Positions 1 through 5,352 are shown, numbered from the stretch's first letter. The stretch is 6,701 nt of DNA from Clostridia bacterium (GCA_017390825.1 JAFPAK010000289.1:1-6701); one strand, 5' to 3'. The notes: generated by a model not told the origin, from the letters alone. A program made the numbers and translations.

Positions 1-1
1 T

Positions 2-676
2 ATACATAATAAAAAAGAATGTATAGAAAACGACAGACTCGCATTCGAAAAAGTAAAAACTACGGGAGAAATGGCAGTTTACAGATGTGTGCACGGGTTA
101 CTTGAGGCAGTAGCGCCAATTTATCATTACGGTATTCTTTCAGGATTTTTGATGATGGGTCAGGTTTGCGATGATAAACAGAAATATTCAAAACAGATTA
201 CACAATCGCTTGCGAGGGTTGTCAGTGACGAAAACAAAGTGGGAAAAATCTTTGAAAGCATTGGCGAAGTACCCGAAGAACTTTTTGATTCATACATACT
301 TATAATGCGTGTTATAGCAGAATATGTAACACAAACAAACCGTTTGTTTGGCGGAAATGCAAAACAGGCAGAACTTGTTATGAAATACATCAAGCAAAAC
401 TACGCTTCTAAAATTACCCTTGATGTTTTAGCTCAAAAATTTTCTTGCAGTCAGTCAAAGCTTGTTAAATGTTTTAAGCGCGAATACGGTACTACTATTA
501 TGAGTGCGCTCATGGATATTCGCCTTGTTAAAGCGGCGGAGCATCTAAAAAACGGCAGACTGTCGGTTAAAGAAATAGCAGCCGAATGCGGATTTTCAGA
601 ACAGAATTATTTTTCCAAAGCCTTTTCGAAAAAGTACAACTGCTCACCAAGTGAGTATAGAAAAACAGAAAATTAG
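2..676 (+). CDS. PocR-type sensor / AraC-family transcriptional regulator (5' partial)
   Basis: The gene is cut by the left edge: the frame is open from position 2, and the ATG at 71 is internal and has no ribosome site, so the true start lies outside. The visible 224 residues begin inside a sensory domain. A Cys near the start, then YRCVHGLLEAVAPI, then a G-x-L-x-G-F-L-M-M-G-Q-V stretch (about 71-170) match the C-terminal half of the PocR ligand-binding domain. After a helical linker, the last ~100 residues (about 371-667) form an AraC/XylS double helix-turn-helix: ITLDVLAQKFSCSQSKLVKCFK is helix-turn-helix 1, and LSVKEIAAECGFSEQNYFSKAF followed by SPSEYR is helix-turn-helix 2 and the family signature. 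It is likely a cytoplasmic activator responding to a small metabolite; the ligand and targets cannot be seen here. It is the only clear gene on the + strand and converges on the sigma factor gene. The family call is secure; the PocR assignment is good but based on half a domain. Confidence 0.9.
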   Translation: MHNKKECIENDRLAFEKVKTTGEMAVYRCVHGLLEAVAPIYHYGILSGFLMMGQVCDDKQKYSKQITQSLARVVSDENKVGKIFESIGEVPEELFDSYILIMRVIAEYVTQTNRLFGGNAKQAELVMKYIKQNYASKITLDVLAQKFSCSQSKLVKCFKREYGTTIMSALMDIRLVKAAEHLKNGRLSVKEIAAECGFSEQNYFSKAFSKKYNCSPSEYRKTEN

Positions 677-712
677 ATTTTATTTAATAAAAAGAAAACC
701 GAGGCGAAGTCA

Positions 713-823
713 CAATAATTATTCATCATTCATCAGCGAAGCGACTTCATTATTCATTTGAAAATCCGTTCTTTTAAATGAATAATACAAACAAAAACCG
801 CCCACTTTCGTGAACGGATTTTC
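713..823. repeat. Intergenic repeat element A (ATTCATT-rich, nested inverted repeats)
   Basis: The 249-base gap between the convergent genes holds no ORF but a structured element. ATTCAT-type units (720-758) lead into a perfect 11-nt inverted repeat, ATTATTCATTT at 749-759 and its complement at 776-786. This interlocks with a perfect 12-nt inverted repeat, GAAAATCCGTTC at 760-771 and its complement at 812-823. The right part contains the core CGCCCACTTTCGTGAACGGA (799-818), which recurs with two changes at 2434-2453. The same order of parts is found in element B (2339-2460), which suggests a dispersed repeat family. I see no transposase or clean target duplication. The rest of the gap (824-925) shows nothing I can name. 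Confidence 0.6.
788..823 (-). terminator. Intrinsic terminator of the ECF sigma gene (GAAA tetraloop)
   Basis: Read on the - strand, the arms AAAATCCG and CGGTTTTT (one U-U mismatch) enclose UUCAC-GAAA-GUGGG. This extends the stem through two U-G wobbles and closes it with a GNRA tetraloop. A T-rich tail (TTTTTGTTTGT) follows. It lies about 100 bases beyond the stop of the sigma gene. The wobble pairs and GNRA loop exist only in the - strand transcript, which fixes its direction. It can also pair with the arm at 760-771. Confidence 0.65.
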
Positions 824-925
824 GTTTGGGTCGTTTGAACTTAATGACACAGATTAAATGTGCCTGAAAACCAATGAATTTTTAAAACATGACTAATATT
901 AAAACTTTTTTCTATATGTGCGCTT

Positions 926-2203
926 TTATAATATATAGTCCGTTATGCAATCATACCAATGAACATAAGTTTCTCCGTTAATAATTAGTTGTTCGTTGTT
1001 GGGGAGTTGTTCGCTCCATTTCTTTTTATAACGCTTTATTGCCCAATCATCACGGTTGAATCTACGCCAAAGAATTGTTCGTCCGTTTGCGTCAAGATAT
1101 TGTTCACAACAAACATACTCACCGTAATATGAATCAAGACTTAATACTCTTACTGTATCATATTTTCTGCCGTTTATTGCAACAGTATATCTTCCAACAA
1201 TATCAAATAATTGATTTGTGTTTTCTGCTATGATTTTTCCAACATATTCAGATATTTTTCCTTTTACAGTCAGATTTGTCTCTTTTCCGCAATTGTTTTC
1301 ACCGTAACCCCATTCCGCAATAAAGTCATCACCGTCGAGAAATGTTAAGTATTTTCGCACTCCGTTTTTAACATAGTTCTCAGCAAGAATGCGACAGTGA
1401 TTATCAGTAAGTTGAGCAACGTAATAGTGGTCTGCATCATCTTTTCCTTCGCCGAAATGATTGTGGCGGTATTCTTTAATTTCTACACCTTCAATGTCAT
1501 GAACTATCGCTTTTCCGACAACTTCCATTTCACCCCATTCAGAACATTTTTTTGTTTCGTTTTCATAAATTCCCCATATGCATTTTTCACTTATCTTAGG
1601 GACAATAAATAATCCCCATAATTCTTCCCATTTGACCGAGAAAGGTGCTTCAACGGATTTTTCTATTTTATATTCAGGTAATCTTTCTGGCAACTTTTTC
1701 ATTATATCATCAACCTTTCTAATATAAGTGTTTGTTGGGTATATCCTTTTGAAATTTTGTTTAGCAGTATATAAGCGACTTTTGACAGTTCCAATAGGAA
1801 TACCCAACCTTGCTGCAATTTCAGTTTGAGGCAACTCTTTCCAATATGATAGATAAAGAATTTGTTTATCTTTATCACCAAGCGCCTCCAATACATCGCT
1901 GACTGTATTATTCTCAACATATCCAAATCGTGTTTGCGAAAGTCCGAATTCGTTTAATTCTTCTATAGGTATTTCTAAATCTTTGGATTTTCCCCTAAAA
2001 TAATCATTACACTTATGTCGTGCAATACCTATTATCCATGCTTTGAAAGATGCTTCTGTTTTAAGTTGCCCAAAGTTCTTAAATGCAGTTAAAAACACCT
2101 CTTGCAGAATATCTTCCGCATCTGAAACATTTGGAATCCTAAATTTCACAAATCGTTCAACAGACAATTGATTACAGAAAAGCAAATCTTCAAATTTAGA
2201 CAT
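926..2203 (-). CDS. ECF-type RNA polymerase sigma factor with a long C-terminal extension
   Basis: A cytoplasmic sigma-70 family protein that would direct RNA polymerase to a small regulon. Residues ~10-72 are sigma region 2: DAEDILQEVFLTAFKNF, then FKAWIIGIARHKCNDYFR for -10 recognition. Residues ~104-153 are region 4: VLEALGDKDKQILYLSYWKELPQTEIAARLGIPIGTVKSRLYTAK, a typical -35-binding helix-turn-helix. Usual ECF factors end near residue 170-190; this one runs to 425. The added ~255 residues carry no membrane segment, are rich in Trp and Tyr, include several Cys and His (around 208-270) and end in WYDCITDYIL. I do not recognise this domain by name. The ATG is well supported by AGGAGG at 2211-2216, and an ECF-style promoter precedes it. 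It appears monocistronic, with terminators on both sides and no anti-sigma gene adjacent, so the extension may regulate the factor in cis (inference). Confidence 0.92.
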   Translation of the reverse strand: MSKFEDLLFCNQLSVERFVKFRIPNVSDAEDILQEVFLTAFKNFGQLKTEASFKAWIIGIARHKCNDYFRGKSKDLEIPIEELNEFGLSQTRFGYVENNTVSDVLEALGDKDKQILYLSYWKELPQTEIAARLGIPIGTVKSRLYTAKQNFKRIYPTNTYIRKVDDIMKKLPERLPEYKIEKSVEAPFSVKWEELWGLFIVPKISEKCIWGIYENETKKCSEWGEMEVVGKAIVHDIEGVEIKEYRHNHFGEGKDDADHYYVAQLTDNHCRILAENYVKNGVRKYLTFLDGDDFIAEWGYGENNCGKETNLTVKGKISEYVGKIIAENTNQLFDIVGRYTVAINGRKYDTVRVLSLDSYYGEYVCCEQYLDANGRTILWRRFNRDDWAIKRYKKKWSEQLPNNEQLIINGETYVHWYDCITDYIL

Positions 2204-2210
2204 CGCCTCA

Positions 2211-2216
2211 CCTCCT
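2211..2216 (-). promoter_or_regulatory. Ribosome binding site of the ECF sigma gene
   Basis: On the - strand a consensus AGGAGG lies seven bases before the ATG at 2203, which fixes that start. Confidence 0.85.
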
Positions 2217-2244
2217 ATAAGTTATTTAAAACCGGTTTCACTTA

Positions 2245-2274
2245 TATAGTCGTAAAAACACACCAAAAGGTTCA
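2245..2274 (-). promoter_or_regulatory. Candidate ECF-type promoter, probably autoregulatory
   Basis: On the - strand, TGAACCTTTT (-35-like, at the right end) is followed by CGACTATA (-10-like) with 17 bases between GAAC and CGAC. This is the GAAC...CGNC architecture of ECF promoters rather than the TTGACA/TATAAT form. It leaves a 5' leader of about 35 bases before the sigma gene ATG. Position and form suggest that the sigma factor transcribes its own gene. The two boxes and their spacing are seen; autoregulation is inferred. Confidence 0.6.
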
Positions 2275-2338
2275 TTTATAATAAATTTTTTGTCCCTATT
2301 GCAGCGCAAGTATAGCACAAAAGCGGTGGAAGGGCAAT

Positions 2339-2460
2339 ACTTCTTCACTATTCACTATTACTTCTTACTTCCCAAAAATCCCGAATGCAATTTAGGTAAG
2401 AGTGAAGAAGTAAGAGGTAAAAAGTAAAAATCCCGCCCACTTACGTGAACGGGATTTTTG
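2339..2460. repeat. Intergenic repeat element B, same architecture as element A
   Basis: CTTCACTATTCACT-type units (2341-2370) are followed by CAAAAATCCCG (2373-2383), whose perfect complement is at 2450-2460. Between them is the complement of the left units: ACTTCTTCAC (2339-2348) pairs with 2402-2411, and CTTACTTC (2364-2371) pairs with 2407-2414. The core CGCCCACTTACGTGAACGGG (2434-2453) matches element A at 18 of 20 bases. Arm sequences differ between A and B, but each is self-complementary, so pairing has been kept while sequence drifted. The 60-residue ORF that crosses this element is not a credible gene. Confidence 0.6.
2421..2460 (-). terminator. Intrinsic terminator downstream of the AbiEi-like gene (GUAA tetraloop)
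   Basis: Read on the - strand, AAAAATCCCG and CGGGATTTTT enclose UUCAC-GUAA-GUGGG. The result is a continuous 15-bp stem (two U-G wobbles) capped by a GNRA tetraloop. A T-rich tail (TTTTTACTTT) follows. It would separate the AbiEi-like gene from the sigma gene promoter. Confidence 0.75.
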
Positions 2461-2468
2461 ACCCTCTC

Positions 2469-2592
2469 CACCGAAATAGCACAATGGATATTTTGATAAA
2501 AAATCAGTCTTTTTCGATTTTGCTTTTCAAGATTGAGCAACCACTAAATGGCACAATGACTTTTATAATTTACAACACCGAAATAGCACAAT
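2469..2592. repeat. Three copies of a CACCGAAATAGCACAAT-type short repeat
   Basis: A perfect 17-nt direct repeat, CACCGAAATAGCACAAT, occurs at 2469-2485 and 2576-2592. A diverged copy, CCACTAAATGGCACAATGA, lies at 2541-2559. The rightmost copy overlaps the end of the AbiEi-like reading frame and encodes its last residues (NCAISV). The leftmost reads IHCAISV in its own frame. This suggests a duplicated segment or small insertion at the 3' end of that gene. Bases 2486-2540 hold no gene that I can see. Confidence 0.6.
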
Positions 2593-3223
2593 TATGAATC
2601 TTGCAATAAATATCTCTACAACGATTTGAAATGCCCTTTTCGTTCAGTTTCTTTTCAAGCATTGTTATTACTGAAAAAGGATAATCTTTTGCTTTTATAA
2701 CTTTTTCAAAAAGCTCATCTGAATAACGATTTAACAAAGTTGAAACAGCGCTATCTAATTTTAAAACATTACACGCTTTTATATTACAAAAATCTTTAAG
2801 TAATTCCAACAATACAATAAACTCAATTACTTCATCAGTAAATTCTAAATTAACCTTTGTTAAATGGTAGTTCTCAATATTCTTGTGCGCCGATGACATA
2901 GCGTTGGTATAAATCTCGGTTATAAGCGGATGATAATTTGAAATTCCCATACTGTTGTAAAGCATATAGCCGAAAACCATGCCCCTGCCGTTACCAACAT
3001 ACTGCTTTAACACATTCGGCTGACTGCCGGATTTGAGTTTACCGATAGAATAAACGCCCTTTGAAACCGAAGTCACAATTTTCTCTTCTTCCAAACGATT
3101 AAGAATTTTCAAAAGCGTTTTATACGGAATCTCAGCAAATTCTTCGTCTTTAACTTTTGAAACATCAATAATTGTACCCTTATGATTTTCACAGTATTCA
3201 CGAACTTGTTTTATATAGGTCAT
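2570..3223 (-). CDS. AbiEi-like winged-helix regulator (type IV antitoxin-like), orphan
   Basis: The first ~65 residues form a winged helix: YIKQVREYCENHKGTIIDVS, then LLKILNRLEEEKIVTSVSKGVYSIGK, the usual helix pair and beta wing of AbiEi/DUF6088-type proteins. The middle part (residues ~70-150: GMVFGYMLYNSMGI, an ITEIYTNAM strand, LTKVNLEF, then a helix ending LLELLKDF) fits the AbiEi effector domain. Family members repress their own operon and neutralise an AbiEii nucleotidyltransferase toxin. No such toxin gene lies on either side, so this is an orphan regulator or a decayed abortive-infection module. Its tail (IHNCAISVL) is encoded by a short repeat, so the natural C-terminus may have been replaced. 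The start has AGAAGGTGA at 3228-3236. A terminator follows at 2421-2460. The winged helix is fairly sure; the AbiEi assignment is moderate. Confidence 0.6.
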   Translation of the reverse strand: MTYIKQVREYCENHKGTIIDVSKVKDEEFAEIPYKTLLKILNRLEEEKIVTSVSKGVYSIGKLKSGSQPNVLKQYVGNGRGMVFGYMLYNSMGISNYHPLITEIYTNAMSSAHKNIENYHLTKVNLEFTDEVIEFIVLLELLKDFCNIKACNVLKLDSAVSTLLNRYSDELFEKVIKAKDYPFSVITMLEKKLNEKGISNRCRDIYCKIHNCAISVL

Positions 3224-3244
3224 CCGGTCACCTTCTTTTCCTAT

Positions 3245-3263
3245 TTGATAATATTCCTATCAA
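3245..3263. promoter_or_regulatory. Inverted repeat upstream of the AbiEi-like gene, possible operator
   Basis: TTGATA and TATCAA enclose seven bases, 21 bases before the start codon of the AbiEi-like gene. AbiEi antitoxins are known to bind inverted repeats in their own promoters. The arms are only six bases in A/T-rich DNA, so this is tentative. I found no convincing -35/-10 pair here. Confidence 0.25.
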
Positions 3264-3272
3264 GAACTTTTA

Positions 3273-3294
3273 GCGGGGCGAGAAATCACCCCGC
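3273..3294 (-). terminator. G/C-rich hairpin after the cassette, possible terminator or processing site
   Basis: GCGGGG and CCCCGC pair around ten bases. On the - strand a U-G wobble and two more pairs extend the stem to nine. It begins about ten bases past the stop of the last cassette gene. No T-run follows, so it may be a weak terminator or an mRNA-stabilising end rather than a full stop. Confidence 0.4.
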
Positions 3295-3305
3295 CATAAT
3301 AAACA

Positions 3306-3635
3306 TCAGTTACTCCCCTTATGCTCCTGTGAGAGATAATCAGAAACACTTTCAAACCAATCATCTTCACTTATGGTATAAAACGCTTTTGTGATACTTT
3401 CGTTATTCAAATCTGCAATATATTTTTGTGCAAGTGAATAACTGGTTTCAACCGTAATCTCTTTATTGATTACCTCACAAAAGTGTGCAAAAACAGTTGG
3501 ATCGGCAGAACCAATGTCAGCAAAAAGGAACGGATTTGCACTACTTAGGTATTCACCAACAACAGCATCTTTCGTATCATCCCAATCAGCATCAAGAACA
3601 TAGAACACCATACAAAACAATTCAAATTTATTCAT
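3306..3635 (-). CDS. Small acidic protein, possible second immunity protein
   Basis: A 109-residue cytoplasmic protein that I do not recognise by family. It is strongly acidic (by hand count about 20 Asp/Glu against 6 Lys/Arg), has no signal peptide or membrane segment, and reads as mainly helical (FELFCMVFYVLDADWDD; SLAQKYIADLNNESITKAFYTI). The start is placed at the ATG that overlaps the previous stop as ATGA (3635-3632). A GTG start 12 bases earlier is possible but has no ribosome site. The overlap implies translational coupling to the upstream gene. Its place directly after a toxin-like gene and another acidic protein suggests immunity or an accessory role; this is inference from context only. 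Confidence 0.65.
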   Translation of the reverse strand: MNKFELFCMVFYVLDADWDDTKDAVVGEYLSSANPFLFADIGSADPTVFAHFCEVINKEITVETSYSLAQKYIADLNNESITKAFYTISEDDWFESVSDYLSQEHKGSN

Positions 3636-4081
3636 TTTTCGCACCACTGATATCTGTAAAACTCATCATCGTTTTCGATTTCTTTAATAAATATTGAAAT
3701 TGAAATAATCTTTTCAGTTTCGACATCGGTTTCAAGCCAATATCCATTTTCGGAAATATATTCTTCTTCCCAATCATCGTATCTGATAGAGGAATCTATT
3801 TTCATCGCTTCGTCAATCGCCATATTATATGTGATGCCATTATCCAAGCAAGCAGATTCATCATTTTCAAAGTAAATTTTAAACAATTTGTCTTTTGCAA
3901 AAAATAAACTTATTTTATCATTTATTCTAATGATATCCCAGGCGACCTCCGGTATACAACCCTTATTCGGCCAATGTTCACAAACGAATTTTGTGTTTTC
4001 CAAGGTAAGTATTTTTTTTACATCTTCAATATTCATCTTTAAGGTAATATTGTTGTAGCCAACAAAAGGTTTGATAATCAT
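3632..4081 (-). CDS. Acidic protein, probable immunity protein of the upstream toxin-like gene
   Basis: A 149-residue protein without signal or membrane segments. Its start lies one base after the stop of the toxin-like gene, with AGGAGG (4092-4097) inside that gene's last codons, so the pair is made together. By hand count it carries about 31 acidic and 17 basic residues (net about -14), against about +17 for the toxin-like protein; such opposite charge is common in toxin-immunity pairs. The first half has a beta/alpha pattern (NITLKMNIEDVKKIL, then SLFFAKDKLFKIYFE). The second half is GITYNMAIDEAMKID followed by an acidic WEEEYISENGYWLE strand region. I cannot assign a named immunity family. 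Codons are very A/T-rich (sampled blocks 22-27% G+C), unlike the DUF4417 gene. Confidence 0.65.
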   Translation of the reverse strand: MIIKPFVGYNNITLKMNIEDVKKILTLENTKFVCEHWPNKGCIPEVAWDIIRINDKISLFFAKDKLFKIYFENDESACLDNGITYNMAIDEAMKIDSSIRYDDWEEEYISENGYWLETDVETEKIISISIFIKEIENDDEFYRYQWCEK

Positions 4082-4082
4082 C

Positions 4083-4550
4083 TTAGCTTTTCCTCCTAAA
4101 AATCAATTTTGCAGTTTCTTTTCCATCAGACTTATATTCGGACTCTGATGAACCGATTATTTTGAATTTACCCTCATCAGATGTGCTGATTTTTACATAT
4201 GGAACATTTCCGTGCCTTTTGCTTCCCGGGGATACTTGAATTTGCGTAATATTTCTATCTTTATTGGGATTTGTGGTCACGATTATTTTTGCTTTTGATG
4301 TCGAGTATTTTGACGGTCGACGCACTGTCTCATATCCATGTCTATGAAGAACATTTTCGAGTTTTGCAACTGATTTCCCCAAGAAGAATTCCGCCCGGGC
4401 AGAAATGCTTTGGTCGGTGACATGTCCCGTTTTAGTGAATATTGGTTCTTTCTTTTGTTTTGAATACCGTAGTTTGGATTCACTTAACAAATTTTGTGCT
4501 TTTACAGCCCCAAAAGTTTTACCGAATCCGCCGTGAATTCCAGCTCCCAT
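4083..4550 (-). CDS. HGGFG-type toxin-like domain protein (putative RNase-like effector)
   Basis: A 155-residue basic protein (by hand count about 30 Lys/Arg against 13 Asp/Glu). It opens with MGAGIHGGFGKTFG, the Gly-rich HGGFG linker seen at the start of C-terminal toxin modules in phage head and polymorphic toxin proteins. It ends with a compact domain: AKIIVTTNPNKDRNITQIQV, then SPGSKRHGNVPYVKIST, then KFKIIGSSESEYK and ETAKLIFRR. The conserved-looking RHG (112-114) and KIST (120-123) on successive strands resemble the His and Lys/Ser-Thr catalytic layout of BECR-fold RNase toxins. The exact family and activity are my inference. It starts in a TAATG overlap with the DUF4417 stop and ends one base before an acidic, probable immunity gene. 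It has no secretion signal of its own, so delivery, if any, must come from a partner. Confidence 0.6.
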   Translation of the reverse strand: MGAGIHGGFGKTFGAVKAQNLLSESKLRYSKQKKEPIFTKTGHVTDQSISARAEFFLGKSVAKLENVLHRHGYETVRRPSKYSTSKAKIIVTTNPNKDRNITQIQVSPGSKRHGNVPYVKISTSDEGKFKIIGSSESEYKSDGKETAKLIFRRKS

Positions 4551-5218
4551 TAGGCACTCACCGCCTTTCGGTGAGTAGCCATATAGACGCTATCAAATTG
4601 CATGATTTCTATGCCTTGCTCTCGGTATTTATCAAAGATACACTCTGGTGCCGTTCCGTAAACAATGACAATTTTCGGGCGAAGTTTTCGCACTGCATAG
4701 TCAAGACCGTTTATAAAATACGGTCGTTCCTGCAAAAGCTTGATACAGCCGTGGGAGCCAATGGCGATGGTGCTGTTTCTCGGTACGCCCGCACAGCATA
4801 GGTCGTAGGTTCGTTCATCTCCCCACCGAACATTCGGTATTACCGGGATACCATTTTCCTGCAACCAATGACCGATCGCTCGGCTTCGGTATGTATTCCA
4901 CTGCTGCATTACAAGCGGCATATCACGATACAGACTGAAATCCGGCGTGATAACGCCCTTGTATTTATGTAGGACTGGCAGATACTTCTGTGGATTGTTC
5001 CATAATCTTTCAAAGTTTGCATCGTCCTCATAGAAGTGAACGAAGCAATTGTAATCCGTACCGCCAACTGCCTTTGAAAATGGAATCAGCTTTTGCGGAA
5101 TACTGCTTTCCGGTTTGATACACGGGATTTCAAGTTCGGTATCAAACTGCGCATTTTTTACCAAAAATGCGTGAAAAACATCCTTGCACCCATTGCGGGT
5201 GCTGTTTTCTTTAGACAT
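4550..5218 (-). CDS. DUF4417 domain protein
   Basis: A 222-residue cytoplasmic protein of the uncharacterised DUF4417 family, common on integrative elements and prophages of Firmicutes. Conserved blocks are visible in order: HFYEDDANFERLWNNPQKYL (61-80), GVITPDFSLYRDMP (88-101), NTYRSRAIGHWLQENGIPVI (108-127), RWGDERTYD (131-139), GVPRNSTIAIGSHGCIK (144-160), then KIVIVYGTAP (182-191) and an alpha/beta end. Invariant-looking Asp, Arg and His-Gly-Cys residues hint at an enzyme, but no reaction is established. I place the start at 5218, with AGGGAC at 5225-5230; an in-frame ATG at 5350 would add 44 residues that look like untranslated leader. The stop overlaps the toxin-like gene as TAATG. It is richer in G+C (45-50% in sampled blocks) than its neighbours, suggesting a different origin. 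Confidence 0.88.
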   Translation of the reverse strand: MSKENSTRNGCKDVFHAFLVKNAQFDTELEIPCIKPESSIPQKLIPFSKAVGGTDYNCFVHFYEDDANFERLWNNPQKYLPVLHKYKGVITPDFSLYRDMPLVMQQWNTYRSRAIGHWLQENGIPVIPNVRWGDERTYDLCCAGVPRNSTIAIGSHGCIKLLQERPYFINGLDYAVRKLRPKIVIVYGTAPECIFDKYREQGIEIMQFDSVYMATHRKAVSA

Positions 5219-5233
5219 ATTTATGTCCCTTTC

Positions 5234-5289
5234 TCTGCTTGCCCAAAGCAGAAACCGATCCGGGCAGGCAAAATTTTTCGCCCGAACGG
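5234..5289 (-). promoter_or_regulatory. Two-hairpin leader in front of the DUF4417 gene
   Basis: On the - strand two hairpins stand in series just before the ribosome site. The first pairs CGGGC/GCCCG with an outer CCG/CGG (5255-5289). The second is a perfect 7-bp stem, TCTGCTT with AAGCAGA, around a five-base loop (5234-5252). The second ends only three bases before the ribosome-site region. The loop TGGGC could pair with GCCC of the first hairpin, so exclusive folds are possible. Role unknown: translation control or attenuation is inference. Confidence 0.35.
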
Positions 5290-5290
5290 A

Positions 5291-5319
5291 TTGACAAAGA
5301 GACAGAAATATGCTATCAT
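5291..5319 (+). promoter_or_regulatory. Near-consensus sigma-A promoter pointing rightward
   Basis: TTGACA (5291-5296), a 17-base spacer, and TATCAT (5314-5319) preceded by TG at the extended -10 position. It fires towards the 3' end of the ImmA-like gene, where no credible + strand gene follows. It may make an antisense or small RNA, or be left from a lost gene. Confidence 0.7.
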
Positions 5320-5352
5320 ATTCGTACCCAAAAGGAATATGTAATAGCATAT
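5308..5352. repeat. Imperfect palindrome over the -10 region of the + strand promoter
   Basis: ATATGCTATCATATTC (5308-5323) is mirrored by GAATATGTAATAGCATAT (5335-5352). The arms match as ATATGCTAT + ATATTC with a 1- versus 3-base interruption, around an 11-base centre. It covers the -10 box and start of the + strand transcript, so it could be an operator or an early transcript hairpin. A weak - strand promoter (TTGATA at 5372-5367, 17 bases, TGCTAT) overlaps it and could serve the DUF4417 gene. Confidence 0.5.

Noticed and set aside
701..748. + strand terminator for the AraC-type gene from GAAGTC/GACTTC
   Set aside because: The arms are six bases, 31 bases apart, with no following T-run; not convincing.
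1397..1612. 71-residue hydrophobic + strand ORF
   Set aside because: Antisense to the well-supported sigma factor gene; the hydrophobic look comes from reading its complement.
2358..2540. 60-residue ORF on the - strand
   Set aside because: It runs straight through a terminator hairpin and repeat element, has no ribosome site, and its sequence is explained by the repeats.
2469..2592. CRISPR array
   Set aside because: Only three short unequal copies with irregular spacing (72 and 35 bases start to start), and no cas genes.
3636..3647. GTG start 12 bases upstream for the second acidic protein
   Set aside because: No ribosome site; the ATGA overlap at 3635-3632 is the normal coupled start.
4442..4801. 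119-residue + strand ORF
   Set aside because: Antisense shadow of the DUF4417 and toxin-like genes; no ribosome site or domain.
5218..5350. 44-residue N-terminal extension of the DUF4417 gene from the ATG at 5350
   Set aside because: No ribosome site there, the stretch includes the palindrome and leader hairpins, and the ATG at 5218 has a well-placed AGGGAC.
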